Shown: one piece after another, positions 1-8,605 of the stretch | Layout of the letters: each line of letters starts with the position of its first letter | Position numbering within the stretch: position 1 is the stretch's first letter | Assembly: GCF_900115495.1 (NCBI RefSeq) | Contig: NZ_FOWR01000014.1 | Location: 62,001 to 126,000 of the forward strand | Length of the DNA: 64,000 bases | Reading direction: 5' to 3' | Origin: Enterovibrio norvegicus DSM 15893 | GTDB taxonomy: Bacteria; Pseudomonadota; Gammaproteobacteria; Enterobacterales; Vibrionaceae | Made by a program: the position numbers and the translations under genes | The notes under the pieces: model-generated | The model's input: the letters and a program-made list of their open reading frames with translations, nothing else | Databases searched by the model: none | Told to the model about the DNA's origin: nothing

Positions 1-25
1 AACGATAAGAAAAATTGGAGACTCA

Positions 26-1828
26 GTGAGTAAAGGTGTTTTAACCGAGCTATCAACAGGATGGCTTATTCAACAGGCGAAAAAGCAAAAGAAACGCCTG
101 ATTATCGCTAACATCATTGCCGTATTCGCCACCTTAATCAGTGTGCCAATTCCTTTGCTTATGCCGCTGATGGTTGATGAAGTGTTATTGAATCAACCAG
201 ACAAAGGCATCGAATTATTTAACCATCTTTTGCCAGAATCTCTCCAACAGCCAGCCAGTTACATTGTGTTGGTGCTACTGATGGTGATCGTCATGCGTGT
301 GGCGAGCCAGGCATTAAACATTTGGCAGAGCCGACAGTTCACGCTGGTATCCAAAAACATCACCTGTTTCATCCGTCAGCAGCTTCTCGATAAGCTCGGA
401 CGCGTGAGCATGAAAGAGTTCGAGCAGCGCGGCAGCGGCGGTGTGAGCTCGCACCTTGTGACAGACATTGAAACCCTCGACAACTTCATTGGTAACAGTC
501 TGAGCCGGTTTGTGGTGGGTGTGCTGACCGTCTTTGGTACCGCGATCATTCTTTTGTGGCTGGATTGGATGCTCGGTTTGTTCATCTTGTTGGTGAACCC
601 ATTGGTGATTTTCCTTTCCCGTAAAATGGGTCAGCGTGTTAAGCACCTCAAGAAAGCAGAGAACCAATCCTTTGAGCGCTTCCAACAGCGTTTGGTGGAA
701 ACCCTTGATGGTATTTATCAACTGCGTGCAGCAAACCGCGAGAAAGCCTACCTCGATGTATTGAAGCAAGATGCTGATGCTATCCGTCATGATGCAGACA
801 AATACGCGTGGCAATCAGAAGCAGCAGGGCGCATTTCCTTCCTCATGTTCCTCATTGGCTTTGAGCTGTTCCGTGGTGCAGCCATGTTGATGGTGTTGTT
901 CAGTGATTTAAGTATCGGTCAGATCTTTGCTGTGTTTGGTTACTTGTGGTTCATGCTGAGCCCGATCCAAGAGCTGCTTGGCATTCAGTATGCGTGGTTC
1001 AGTGCATCTGCTGCCATGAAACGCTTGAATGGCCTGCTTGCGCTAGAAGAAGAACACGTTATCGACACCAAAAGCGAAGACCCTCTGGCGAAGTGCGATA
1101 CCTTTGGCGTTGAAGTAAAAGATGTCACGTTCGCTTACGACGACGAGAGAACCGTACTTAATGGCTTGTCACTGTCATTGCCAGCAGGGAAGCGCGTTGC
1201 CTTGGTGGGTGCATCAGGTGGCGGTAAATCGACGCTAATCCAACTTCTACTTGGCCTTTACCGTAAATCTGATGGCGACATTCTGATTGATGGTGAATCC
1301 GTTGATACGCTGGGTTATGAGACCCTTCGCCAGCATACTGCCGTGGTGTTGCAGCAACCGGTTATTTTTAACGACACGCTTCGTGCAAACCTCACGCTCG
1401 GCCGAACCGACTTTACCGATGAGCAATTATGGCAATCGCTTGAAATTGCACAATTGGGCGAAGTGGTAGAGAAGCTTGAAAGCGGATTGGAATCGCAGCT
1501 GGGTCGTCAAGGCTTGAAGCTGTCGGGTGGTCAGCGTCAACGTCTTGCCATTGCTCGCATGATCCTCACCAATCCTAAACTGGTGATTCTGGATGAAGCC
1601 ACATCAGCACTGGACACAGCAACAGAAGCGGCACTGCACGAAGCGCTAAATAACTTCCTGCAAGGGCGCACCACATTGATCGTGGCGCACCGTTTGTCTG
1701 CGGTAAAACAAGCCGACCTGATTTACGTGCTAGAAGATGGCAAAGTGGCGCAATGCGGAAGTCACCAAGACCTGGTGAATGCAGATGGCCTTTACCAAAC
1801 CTTGTACGGCAACCTTCAAGCGGGTTAA
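26..1828 (+). CDS. ABC exporter, fused permease and ATPase
   Basis: This 600-residue protein is a half-transporter of the MsbA/LmrA type. It has an N-terminal six-helix membrane domain (about residues 25-330) and a C-terminal ATPase. The ATPase shows Walker A at G395-T403 (GASGGGKST), the LSGGQ signature at L499-Q503, Walker B ending in D523-E524 and the H-loop histidine H555, so it should hydrolyse ATP. Such proteins usually act as homodimers exporting lipids, peptides or drugs; the substrate here is unknown. The start is GTG, 5 bases after TTGGAG. The upstream neighbour lies outside the window. A strong terminator follows at 1855, so it ends a transcription unit. Confidence 0.93.
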   Translation: MSKGVLTELSTGWLIQQAKKQKKRLIIANIIAVFATLISVPIPLLMPLMVDEVLLNQPDKGIELFNHLLPESLQQPASYIVLVLLMVIVMRVASQALNIWQSRQFTLVSKNITCFIRQQLLDKLGRVSMKEFEQRGSGGVSSHLVTDIETLDNFIGNSLSRFVVGVLTVFGTAIILLWLDWMLGLFILLVNPLVIFLSRKMGQRVKHLKKAENQSFERFQQRLVETLDGIYQLRAANREKAYLDVLKQDADAIRHDADKYAWQSEAAGRISFLMFLIGFELFRGAAMLMVLFSDLSIGQIFAVFGYLWFMLSPIQELLGIQYAWFSASAAMKRLNGLLALEEEHVIDTKSEDPLAKCDTFGVEVKDVTFAYDDERTVLNGLSLSLPAGKRVALVGASGGGKSTLIQLLLGLYRKSDGDILIDGESVDTLGYETLRQHTAVVLQQPVIFNDTLRANLTLGRTDFTDEQLWQSLEIAQLGEVVEKLESGLESQLGRQGLKLSGGQRQRLAIARMILTNPKLVILDEATSALDTATEAALHEALNNFLQGRTTLIVAHRLSAVKQADLIYVLEDGKVAQCGSHQDLVNADGLYQTLYGNLQAG

Positions 1829-1854
1829 CGCCTCGTTTGAACCATTGATTGAAC

Positions 1855-1878
1855 GCCTCGCAAATGCGAGGCTTTTTT
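1855..1878 (+). terminator. Rho-independent terminator of the ABC exporter
   Basis: A perfect 7-bp stem (GCCTCGC/GCGAGGC) with an AAAT loop is followed by six T, 27 bases after the exporter stop codon. Confidence 0.9.
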
Positions 1879-1943
1879 GTATTGGTTGTCCCGTCCTAAA
1901 TAAGGTTGGCATGATAGATACGCAATTTGTTCCATGTACATAA

Positions 1944-2069
1944 GTGAGAACAAGGAATAAAAACGCATCAAAACGTAAGGGTAAATTGTCAGGTCGTGAT
2001 GTAAAGCCGAGGTTCTTAAATCCAAATTGGAAAGTGCGTGAAGTCTGTTCCACCATTAACAGACTCTAA
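1944..2069 (+). CDS. possible small basic protein (41 aa)
   Basis: A GTG-initiated frame of 41 codons encodes a lysine/arginine-rich peptide (ASKRKGKLSGRDVKPRF and so on) that reads more like real protein than noise. It lies 43 bases before the GDCCVxC-type gene. No Shine-Dalgarno sequence is visible and a stop codon directly precedes the GTG. It could be a short ribosome- or nucleic-acid-binding protein, a gene remnant or chance. I do not recognise it. Confidence 0.25.
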   Translation: MRTRNKNASKRKGKLSGRDVKPRFLNPNWKVREVCSTINRL

Positions 2070-2111
2070 TGAGTCACCAGTAATTTACTTTTCTAGATGC
2101 AGTGAGAGCCA

Positions 2112-2330
2112 ATGAAAGTCATTTTGAAGTCGGACGTAACGTGTCCCAATTGCGGACACACGAAAACAGAGCTCATGCCCATCGGGGAGTCGCAGCAGCA
2201 TTACGAATGCGAAAACTGCCATGAGGTATTGTTAGTTACCGAAGGCGGGTGCTGTGTCTTTTGTTCTTATGGCAGTGTGTGCTGTCCACCTGTTCAAGTG
2301 AATGGCACCTGTACGAAAAAACTGCACTAA
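2112..2330 (+). CDS. GDCCVxC-domain-like small cysteine-rich protein
   Basis: This 72-residue protein has an N-terminal CPNC...CENC zinc-ribbon-like half and a C-terminal GGCCVFCSYGSVCCPPVQ segment. The latter matches the GDCCVxC (seleno)protein family, often found beside mercury-resistance genes, except that the Asp of GDCC is Gly here. Family function is not established; metal or redox chemistry is an inference from ten cysteines in 72 residues. No mer genes are nearby. The ribosome-binding site is weak (GTGAGAG). Confidence 0.75.
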   Translation: MKVILKSDVTCPNCGHTKTELMPIGESQQHYECENCHEVLLVTEGGCCVFCSYGSVCCPPVQVNGTCTKKLH

Positions 2331-2384
2331 ACGCGTCTATCAAACAGTGTTACTGACTCACTGCTATCTCTTTGCTGACACCAT

Positions 2385-2717
2385 TCATTCTTTATCGCGA
2401 TAAAACACCGCTAACCAGACGGTTTCTTGGTCTGGATCTGTCCAGCTAACACGGTGTTTTGTATGGGCAGGTAGCGTTACCTGATCGCCTTTGCGCATTG
2501 TTAGCCGCGAACCATCCTCGAAGGCCAACTCCGCGTGTCCTTCCAAAACCATCACCCACTCGTGCTCATCTTGGTCATACCAATCTGTATCAGGGGTTGT
2601 TTGTCCCCGCGACACTATTCTCTCAATTCGGACAAACGGGTGTTTAACTATTTCATCAAAAACCTCGGCATTTCGGGCGTTTGGAAGGTTTTCTAATAGG
2701 TTGTTTTGTTTAAACAT
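2385..2717 (-). CDS. cupin-domain protein
   Basis: This is a small single-domain cupin of about 110 residues. The core shows DEHEWVMVLEGHAEL (cupin motif 1 region), G-D-Q-V-T-L-P, then HTKHRVSW (motif 2 histidine region), which could bind one metal ion. The internal ATG at 2717 is preferred because the upstream extension is hydrophobic and cysteine-rich with no cupin similarity; a weak GAGTG lies ahead of it. Cupins of this size are often small-molecule-binding or metal-dependent enzymes of unknown substrate. It stands alone, convergent with the preceding gene. Confidence 0.8.
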   Translation of the reverse strand: MFKQNNLLENLPNARNAEVFDEIVKHPFVRIERIVSRGQTTPDTDWYDQDEHEWVMVLEGHAELAFEDGSRLTMRKGDQVTLPAHTKHRVSWTDPDQETVWLAVFYRDKE

Positions 2718-2951
2718 GCTTTCACACTCACTGCTACGCAACTCATTGATTAAAAGTAATAAACATCTTAGCTGTATGTCGTCAAAGGTTAGAAAGAAGA
2801 GGGGGCATAAGGGAAATTTATGCTCATAACACACGGCATAATTACAAAAACACAACAATTTCGCTTTCGTCTCATAAATGCATCACAAATCGAAAGTGAT
2901 ATGAAATTACACTCAGCGCGTTAGAGGTCAATTTATACCAAGGAGATAACG

Positions 2952-3170
2952 ATGAGTGTACATATGTGGTATTGCGATAGCTGTAAAGCTGAAACTGGTC
3001 ACGAAGTGCGTGAGCAAGGCCATCACGATCCCGCCGTTCGTGCGAAGGCAACTCCGCCTGCAGGCACACATTCAGATTCAACAGAGTGTACTTGTACGGC
3101 ATGTGCCAATGTCCAATGGGTAGATCCTGTCGATATCTTCCACCTCGACGTGCATGACTTTGGTGATTAA
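2952..3170 (+). CDS. small zinc-ribbon-like hypothetical protein
   Basis: The 72-residue protein has two cysteine pairs (YCDSC near the N-terminus; CTCTAC in the C-terminal half) enclosing a histidine-rich linker, consistent with one zinc ribbon. A good Shine-Dalgarno (AAGGAG) lies 6 bases before the ATG, and a terminator follows at 3254. It is not recognised beyond the zinc-ribbon pattern. Confidence 0.7.
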   Translation: MSVHMWYCDSCKAETGHEVREQGHHDPAVRAKATPPAGTHSDSTECTCTACANVQWVDPVDIFHLDVHDFGD

Positions 3171-3253
3171 CACCACTTACAGTATCTTCCACGAATAGAA
3201 GTTCACAGAAAGTGCGCCAACTTGGTCGGCAGAGGATGCTGTAGACATGAATG

Positions 3254-3279
3254 AGAGCAGAGTTTTTCTGCTCTTTTTG
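3254..3279 (+). terminator. Rho-independent terminator
   Basis: Stem AGAGCAG/CTGCTCT with an AGTTTTT loop, followed by a T-run. It ends the transcript of the zinc-ribbon gene at 2952-3170. Confidence 0.85.
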
Positions 3280-3533
3280 TTTTATCGCTTTCCATACATC
3301 ACCTTACGTACTCCTATACTATTTCAGGTAGTAGATAATGCACACTGTAACGCACTATAACTTATTATATGTGACTTATATAACAATGCATCGTAACCGG
3401 TTTAAATTATTTATCGCTCACCTATCTAACTGATAATAAGTAAATAATCTAAAGATGTGCCTATCAGGAATTGGGAGGGATTCGCTGTGGGGGCTACGCA
3501 GTAACACAAAGAGTGATGGGTTAATTAAACGAA
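3280..3533. other. intergenic stretch without visible gene
   Basis: AT-rich DNA between the 3254 and 3534 terminators. No open frame with a ribosome-binding site and no clear repeat was seen. Confidence 0.5.
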
Positions 3534-3566
3534 AAACGCCCTCCAATCTCGGAGGGCGTTTCTTGT
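3534..3566. terminator. bidirectional terminator
   Basis: An 11-bp stem (AAACGCCCTCC/GGAGGGCGTTT) with a 6-base loop has T-rich flanks on both sides. It mainly serves the minus-strand RNase T2 gene ending at 3598. Confidence 0.85.
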
Positions 3567-3597
3567 TTTTCTGTCTCGGTTTCGGAGAAATCGACGC

Positions 3598-4479
3598 TTA
3601 AAGCTCTCTCACTTTTACGTTTTTACCACATGAGCGTTCCATCTCTGTACAGGCTTCAGCGATGCCTTCTTTAGAGAAACAGATACGGATTTCATCGAGC
3701 GTGTTTTTTGGGCCAGAACCTTCATCACATGCCAATTCGATCATGTTTGCTTTCAGACGAGGGTTCTTGTCGATAACCGCTTGTCGAATCTCGCCTTGAG
3801 AGAACGTTCCTGAAGACAGATCGGGAAGAGAAAGAGAATTCCACAGTTGGCCTGTAAAGTCATAGTACTCCGAGCGAGAAAGGCCGGAGCAGGTACCGTG
3901 TTTCTTCCATTCGTGGCTAATCAGGTAATCTGATGGCATAAACGCGAAGATCTCCTTCTTGTTAATCTTGTCCACCATGTTTGCTGGCACGTCGCAGTTA
4001 CCTGGGTAGCCTTTGTTGTATTGCGGCCACAAGCCGTGAACAATCCATTCGCGCGAGCACTGTGGCTGGTTCTTGCCTTTCACAAGACAGAATTCCGGCG
4101 AATAGCTCAGTGCTAACTTGTAGTAATCAAATTGTCCTGCCACATGCTTGTTATCACTGCGCGAGTATTTCTTTGATTTCGTTTTAGCACCGTCGCCATT
4201 CGCTTTGACAGTGCCGTTTTCTTTCACCGTGCCACAATCCGTTTTCGTCCATTTGTCGCCGCTGCCATCGATACGAATACGCACAAAGTCTTTGGCTGCG
4301 TTGTTGTAAGTCAACGTTTGATACGTTGTACCGACATCTAACGTAGGTAAGCCTTTGGCTGATAACTGTTTAATACGCTGCGCATAAGGACATTCTTGCG
4401 TGGCAGTAAAGGTGTCGGCGAGAGAATGCGAAGAAAAAAGCACCGCCGCGAAGATAAAAGAGACGTTAAGGCGTTTCAT
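3598..4479 (-). CDS. periplasmic ribonuclease T2 family (RNase I-like)
   Basis: The 293-residue protein has a signal peptide (MKRLNVSFIFAAVLFSSHSLA) and both catalytic signatures of the T2 family: HGLWP with H148 and HEWKKHGTC with E190 and H194. These residues catalyse base-nonspecific RNA cleavage through a 2',3'-cyclic phosphate. About 100 residues between the signal and the first motif form an extra domain absent from minimal T2 enzymes. The ATG at 4479 is chosen because it opens the signal peptide; the frame extends 18 codons further upstream. Probable role: scavenging extracellular or periplasmic RNA. It is a single-gene unit ended by the 3534 terminator. Confidence 0.93.
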   Translation of the reverse strand: MKRLNVSFIFAAVLFSSHSLADTFTATQECPYAQRIKQLSAKGLPTLDVGTTYQTLTYNNAAKDFVRIRIDGSGDKWTKTDCGTVKENGTVKANGDGAKTKSKKYSRSDNKHVAGQFDYYKLALSYSPEFCLVKGKNQPQCSREWIVHGLWPQYNKGYPGNCDVPANMVDKINKKEIFAFMPSDYLISHEWKKHGTCSGLSRSEYYDFTGQLWNSLSLPDLSSGTFSQGEIRQAVIDKNPRLKANMIELACDEGSGPKNTLDEIRICFSKEGIAEACTEMERSCGKNVKVREL

Positions 4480-4817
4480 GTCTAAACCTGAATAGGGAAA
4501 GGAGAGATAAGCATACTGATAACCACTGCCCATCTTGTCTAATTAGCGATACTTATGCCGCTGTTAGCACCGCATTTCAAGTGCCTGCTGGTGGATTTAT
4601 CAATAAAAAACAAAAAAAACATGAAAAAGAGATTGTTTCTTATCACAACCATGTGATTGAATAAAACGCTGTACAATAAATTATGGCACATTGACTTTCG
4701 CCTGACATTTCAAGCTTTTCGAGCTCGTAATATCCGTCGAAACAAGCTTATTATCAGTCAGAATGCGCAAACATGCTCGGGATAGAGCATGCACAATAAC
4801 AGTGGAGATCTCTCACT
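4480..4817. other. divergent intergenic region
   Basis: The promoter region between the divergent RNase T2 and OmpA-lipoprotein genes. It is AT-rich and shows no gene or clear operator. Confidence 0.4.
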
Positions 4818-5444
4818 ATGCGTAAATCGATCCCAGTCATCACATTGGTGGCAGCGTCAATTATTTTAGGTGGATGTGCGACAAACACAGGCAGCGGTGC
4901 TGCAATTGGTGCAGCGACAGGTGCCATCTTGGGTAAAGCGACGGGCAACCACAAAGACAAACGTATTTTCATCGGCGCAGCGATTGGTGCATTGGCTGGC
5001 GCAGCTGTGGGTCAGTACATGGACCAACAAGAAGCCGCATTCCGAGAAGAGCTTGCAGGTTCAGGCATTGAAGTGGTACGTGAAGGAGACAACATTCGCC
5101 TTGTCATGCCTTCAAACATTACGTTTTCGAGCAACCAAAGTAATATTTCACCAAGCTTTGATCAGTCGTTGGATGCTGTCGCCAACGTCATGAATAAGTA
5201 CGACAAAACGTTCTTGAGCATCGAAGGGCACACAGACAGTACAGGCGATGCGGCTTACAACATGACACTGTCAGAAAAGCGCGCGGAAAGCGTGAAACGC
5301 TACCTGAAAATGCAGGCCGTGAATGCAGACCGTTTGTATGTGACGGGATACGGTGAAACGCAGCCATTGGTGTCGAATGATTCCGCGGCAAATCGCGCTA
5401 AGAACCGTCGCGTAGAAGTTCAGATTGTGCCTAACACCGCGTGA
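4818..5444 (+). CDS. OmpA-family lipoprotein (YiaD-like)
   Basis: The lipobox LGGC places the lipid-modified cysteine at C20. A glycine-zipper stretch (GAAIGAATGAILG and GAAIGALAGAAVG) follows at about residues 27-65, then a C-terminal OmpA/Pal peptidoglycan-binding domain (about 95-205) with the hallmark GHTDSTG and NRRVE segments. It should tether the outer membrane to the cell wall. At 208 residues it matches the YiaD group. It is monocistronic, with a terminator 31 bases downstream. Confidence 0.92.
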   Translation: MRKSIPVITLVAASIILGGCATNTGSGAAIGAATGAILGKATGNHKDKRIFIGAAIGALAGAAVGQYMDQQEAAFREELAGSGIEVVREGDNIRLVMPSNITFSSNQSNISPSFDQSLDAVANVMNKYDKTFLSIEGHTDSTGDAAYNMTLSEKRAESVKRYLKMQAVNADRLYVTGYGETQPLVSNDSAANRAKNRRVEVQIVPNTA

Positions 5445-5475
5445 TGATATGAAATAACATACTGTAAAGATTGAG

Positions 5476-5500
5476 AAAGGAGCTTAACGGCTCCTTTTTC
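5476..5500 (+). terminator. Rho-independent terminator of the OmpA lipoprotein gene
   Basis: Stem AAAGGAGC/GCTCCTTT with a TTAACG loop and a T-run. Confidence 0.88.
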
Positions 5501-5654
5501 TTACTCCAGATTCAGACAAGAGTATGAAAACGGTATGAAATTAACGCGAGTATCTCACTTGGGGCAGAAAAAAACGGAATTAGGCTAGAGCACTTCGCAA
5601 GTAAGTAATACCATACGTGGAAATTACAAACCTAATCGTGAAAGGAATTTATTG

Positions 5655-5861
5655 ATGGCATTAGTCGCTTGCCCAACCTGTGAAAAACAAGTTTCTAAAC
5701 GTGCGCTTGCATGTCCTGGTTGCGGAGAACCTGATCCAGCGCGCTATCATTCTCGCAATACTTGGCTTGGCCGTCTTTTTTGGCTAGCTGTTTGGGCTGC
5801 AATTGGTGCGCTAGTTTGGATTAAAGTGGTTCCGCTTGTCATGGATGTATTCAAACAGTAA
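5655..5861 (+). CDS. zinc-ribbon membrane protein, small
   Basis: The 68-residue protein carries an N-terminal zinc ribbon (CPTC...CPGCG, residues about 7-26) and one C-terminal transmembrane helix (about 42-60). The ATG at 5655 is preferred over the in-frame TTG before it, because AAAGGA lies 8 bases upstream of the ATG. Proteins of this plan are common in Proteobacteria and have no settled function. Confidence 0.8.
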   Translation: MALVACPTCEKQVSKRALACPGCGEPDPARYHSRNTWLGRLFWLAVWAAIGALVWIKVVPLVMDVFKQ

Positions 5862-5887
5862 TTCATTCCAACAAACACTGTACGGAG

Positions 5888-5940
5888 GAGAAGAAACGGA
5901 GTCATTTTGCGCTTTCGCTTCTCCGTTTTCTCTTCTTCTT
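5888..5940 (+). terminator. probable terminator
   Basis: An interrupted inverted repeat (AACGGAG...CTCCGTT) is followed by a TC-rich, T-rich tract downstream of the zinc-ribbon membrane protein. It is less regular than the other terminators. Confidence 0.45.
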
Positions 5941-5995
5941 CATTTTTCTTCGTTAATCAGAATGCCATCTTCAACGCCAAAGACATGACTCCCTG

Positions 5996-6271
5996 TTACT
6001 GCAGGTTATCGTATCGTCTTGGTTGTTGATAAACGTCGTTATCTTGCCAATCTGTAATGCTAAGGTGAGTGAGCAACACACCAGGCGAACAATCTCCAAC
6101 CGCAATTTTATAGAAAATCAGTGCCGTTTCTTGATCACCGCCGAAACATTTTTGAATAGAACAGATCGCATTGTCTTTTTCTGTCCCTTCGTTCACTAGC
6201 TGGCGAACCCAGTCATACTCCATAGCGCCTTCGTTGATGATGGTTTTTCTTCCCAATGTGAATGCAGTCAT
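5996..6271 (-). CDS. hypothetical protein (91 aa)
   Basis: A 91-residue soluble acidic protein with no recognised domain. It has scattered cysteines (CSIQKCFGG; GDCSPG) and no signal or membrane segment. AAGGAA lies about 10 bases before the ATG, supporting translation. It stands alone on the minus strand, convergent with the gene to its left. Confidence 0.65.
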   Translation of the reverse strand: MTAFTLGRKTIINEGAMEYDWVRQLVNEGTEKDNAICSIQKCFGGDQETALIFYKIAVGDCSPGVLLTHLSITDWQDNDVYQQPRRYDNLQ

Positions 6272-6573
6272 CTTTCAGCTTCCTTATGAATATTAAAGAG
6301 TTGTCACAAAAACATTGATACGTTGATTAAAACGTAAAAGACCATGTATTAACTCGATTCACGTCGCAAAAGTATGCATATATTAGAGTATGGTATTCGC
6401 TAAAAAGTCATGAAAACGACGGTAAGTGCAGCGAAAAATGCATCGCATTGAACAAACACTGCAAATTGAGTCAAATTTTATAACTCATAACACAATTTTT
6501 TTAGTCCATTGGAGGATCAGCAATAAATCGGTGTTAGCCTGACCCGGTTCATTAGCCACATATCTCAAACACT
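6272..6573. other. divergent intergenic region
   Basis: AT-rich promoter region between two divergent hypothetical genes. No gene or strong palindrome was seen. Confidence 0.4.
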
Positions 6574-7062
6574 ATGAAATGGATTTTGTCGAACTGGCTT
6601 CGAAAGAAGAAATACGAAAAGTTCTTTGGTCGTGTGGAAGAGGATTTCTTCAAAAACGACAAGTACAGACCTTATATCGAAGAGAAGATCCTCGAATCAC
6701 TGCGAGATAGTCAAAACACCAAGCCCAAAAGGGCAGTGAAAATTGTGCTTGCGTGTATTCGTCAGTCGTTACTTGATAAGTATCTAAGCGAAAACCGCTA
6801 CATCCGCTTCTTAGAAGACAACAAGCAAGAATTCTTTGCAGCCAGCGAAGAAGGCACAGACGTTGCTCAAGGCTACGAGAAACTCATTCAAAACTTCATC
6901 CACAACAAGCAGATAGAATCTTCAGATTACATCGCTTCCCACCTCCCTAAATTCTACAGAAAGCTCGCCAAAGAGTTAGATGTCGATATCAATTACCCGA
7001 TGGGCGAGAAAGGCGAACAAGACATGCTGGACGACATCATCATGATCCTTAACAACAAATAG
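6574..7062 (+). CDS. hypothetical protein (162 aa), helical
   Basis: A charged protein (rich in K, E and D) that appears mostly alpha-helical, with no signal peptide, membrane helix or recognised motif. It has a basic N-terminus (KKKYEKFF) and an acidic C-terminus. The length and codon use look like a real gene, but no clear ribosome-binding site precedes the ATG. Function unknown. Confidence 0.65.
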   Translation: MKWILSNWLRKKKYEKFFGRVEEDFFKNDKYRPYIEEKILESLRDSQNTKPKRAVKIVLACIRQSLLDKYLSENRYIRFLEDNKQEFFAASEEGTDVAQGYEKLIQNFIHNKQIESSDYIASHLPKFYRKLAKELDVDINYPMGEKGEQDMLDDIIMILNNK

Positions 7063-7262
7063 TCACCAGCAGGGCACGGCTCGTGCCCAACTTCACAGTC
7101 TCTTTCAAGAGTTTATATCTCAATATTCTGTATAACGTTATGTTGTTAAACAATAAAGTGAAGATATCGCGTGACCTAGCAGAACAATGATGAGTCTTAG
7201 GGTGACTGTTTTAGCAATGGCTAAAATGCACCCTTGCCGAATTTTCAAATTGGATTAATATA

Positions 7263-7282
7263 TACTGTATATATAAACAGTA
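7263..7282 (+). promoter_or_regulatory. LexA (SOS) box, near-perfect
   Basis: TACTGTATATATAAACAGTA differs at one position from the E. coli LexA consensus (TACTGTATATATATACAGTA) and keeps the invariant CTGT-N8-ACAG. It ends 9 bases before the ATG of the 103-residue gene at 7292, so bound LexA would block its transcription start region. Confidence 0.88.
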
Positions 7283-7291
7283 TTAACGTGT

Positions 7292-7603
7292 ATGCCAGCA
7301 ATTAGATACCAGCACAATTACAAATCAGTGGTGCTTTCTGATAAGAATTTGCACCTCAAACATCCATTGCTACCGGCTTTCCTGAAAGACGGCAGCCTTG
7401 TTTACTATCCGTTTGGTGGGTTTGTGCGCCGTGAAGTGTTGACGTATGAACAGTACGTAAAGCTCATGTTCATTAGCGCTTTCTCCCACACGGAAGAAGG
7501 CAGTGCATGGGAAGACATCGCCAGCCACAAGGTGCTCGGTGTGTTCATCAAGGGGGAATACTTTGTCGTGCTTTCTGAAGGAAAGCCCATCATGGTGCAG
7601 TAA
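7292..7603 (+). CDS. putative SOS-regulated protein (103 aa), unknown function
   Basis: A 103-residue soluble protein with no recognised family, lacking a signal peptide, membrane helix or cysteines. The sequence looks like a compact alpha/beta fold (GGFVRREVLTYEQYVKLMF; KVLGVFIKGEYFVVL). It lies directly behind a near-consensus LexA box, so induction by DNA damage is expected. No Shine-Dalgarno sequence fits between the box and the ATG, which suggests a very short leader or a later start. It has no neighbours in the same operon. DNA repair, mutagenesis or division control are all possible; none is shown by the sequence. Confidence 0.75.
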   Translation: MPAIRYQHNYKSVVLSDKNLHLKHPLLPAFLKDGSLVYYPFGGFVRREVLTYEQYVKLMFISAFSHTEEGSAWEDIASHKVLGVFIKGEYFVVLSEGKPIMVQ

Positions 7604-7656
7604 ACACTCGGCTTAAAAACAAACAGGCTGCATCAGGCAAACCGACTCATTACTCG

Positions 7657-8031
7657 CTACTCGTTAGGGTAACGCGCCAGTCGTTCTCGTCTACGGTGGT
7701 TTTCTGCTTCTAGAATTGTTGTTGCATCTAACGCTTGGAGCGAATCATCATTTCTGAGTAATGCGCCGTCTGCAATCAACGACAAATAGCGGCTACAGCA
7801 CACCCGCAGAAATGACGTGAAGTTGCTGATATCGTGATTTGATTCCAACGATTCAAAATACAGGCTGGTGATCATTTTGTTTAGTGGAAGTGCATCCCTA
7901 TGTGCGATTTCAGCAAGGGTATTCCAATAGAATAACTCGAGCCGAACAGAGGTAACTACGCCATCAATTCTTATTGAGCGCGTTTGGCTTTCCCACAACG
8001 ATTCATCCGCACCGATAAACAACTGACACAT
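7657..8031 (-). CDS. ribbon-helix-helix (RHH_4-like) protein
   Basis: The N-terminal part (about residues 18-70) fits the ribbon-helix-helix family RHH_4: a beta strand with VVTSVRLE, an aromatic helix (FYWNTLAEIA) and a later FTSFLRVCCSRY helix. Such proteins bind DNA as dimers. A very strong Shine-Dalgarno (AAGGAGGT) precedes the ATG. The gene lies 16 bases after the DJ-1-like gene, so the two form an operon; it may regulate that unit or a distant target. Confidence 0.75.
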   Translation of the reverse strand: MCQLFIGADESLWESQTRSIRIDGVVTSVRLELFYWNTLAEIAHRDALPLNKMITSLYFESLESNHDISNFTSFLRVCCSRYLSLIADGALLRNDDSLQALDATTILEAENHRRRERLARYPNE

Positions 8032-8047
8032 AGTTACCTCCTTGTTT

Positions 8048-8605
8048 CTATAGCAAACGCGTAAACTGCGAGAGCATAGCAGGATGGGCTGGCCAAGCGG
8101 GTGCTGTTACCAATTGCCCATCTGTGATTGCTTGATCAAGCGGCACATCCACATAGATTCCGCCAGCCATTTCAACTTCAGGCTTACACGCAGGGTAGGC
8201 CGTGAGTTTTCGTCCTTCAACAACGTGAGATGCCGTTAAAAGTTGAATACCGTGACAAATAGAAGCGACAGGCTTGTTGGCAGCAAAAAAATCACGGATG
8301 AGTGCTGTAACACGTTGATCTAGTCGCAAATACTCAGGAGAGCGTCCCCCCGGAAGGTATAGGCCGTCAAACTGGTCTGCGTTAACTGTGTTGAAGTCTG
8401 CGTTTAACTGAAAGTTATGCCCACGCTTTTCGGTATAGGTTTGATCCCCTTCAAAATCATGAATCGATGTTGAGATGAAATCCCCCGCGTTTTTCCCTGG
8501 GCAGACTGCATGCACTTCATGGCCCATAGCAATAAGTGCTTGAAAGGGCACCATGTTCTCGTAGTCTTCAACAAAGTCACCAGTAATCATCAGAATGTTA
8601 GCCAT
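8048..8605 (-). CDS. DJ-1/PfpI family protein
   Basis: A 185-residue class I amidotransferase-like fold. The nucleophile-elbow cysteine C117 lies in the ASICHGIQ motif, next to H118, and a YLPGGRSPE loop comes earlier. Members include glyoxalase/deglycase-like enzymes, chaperones and proteases, so exact chemistry cannot be assigned. It is first in a two-gene operon with the RHH protein. Confidence 0.9.
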   Translation of the reverse strand: MANILMITGDFVEDYENMVPFQALIAMGHEVHAVCPGKNAGDFISTSIHDFEGDQTYTEKRGHNFQLNADFNTVNADQFDGLYLPGGRSPEYLRLDQRVTALIRDFFAANKPVASICHGIQLLTASHVVEGRKLTAYPACKPEVEMAGGIYVDVPLDQAITDGQLVTAPAWPAHPAMLSQFTRLL

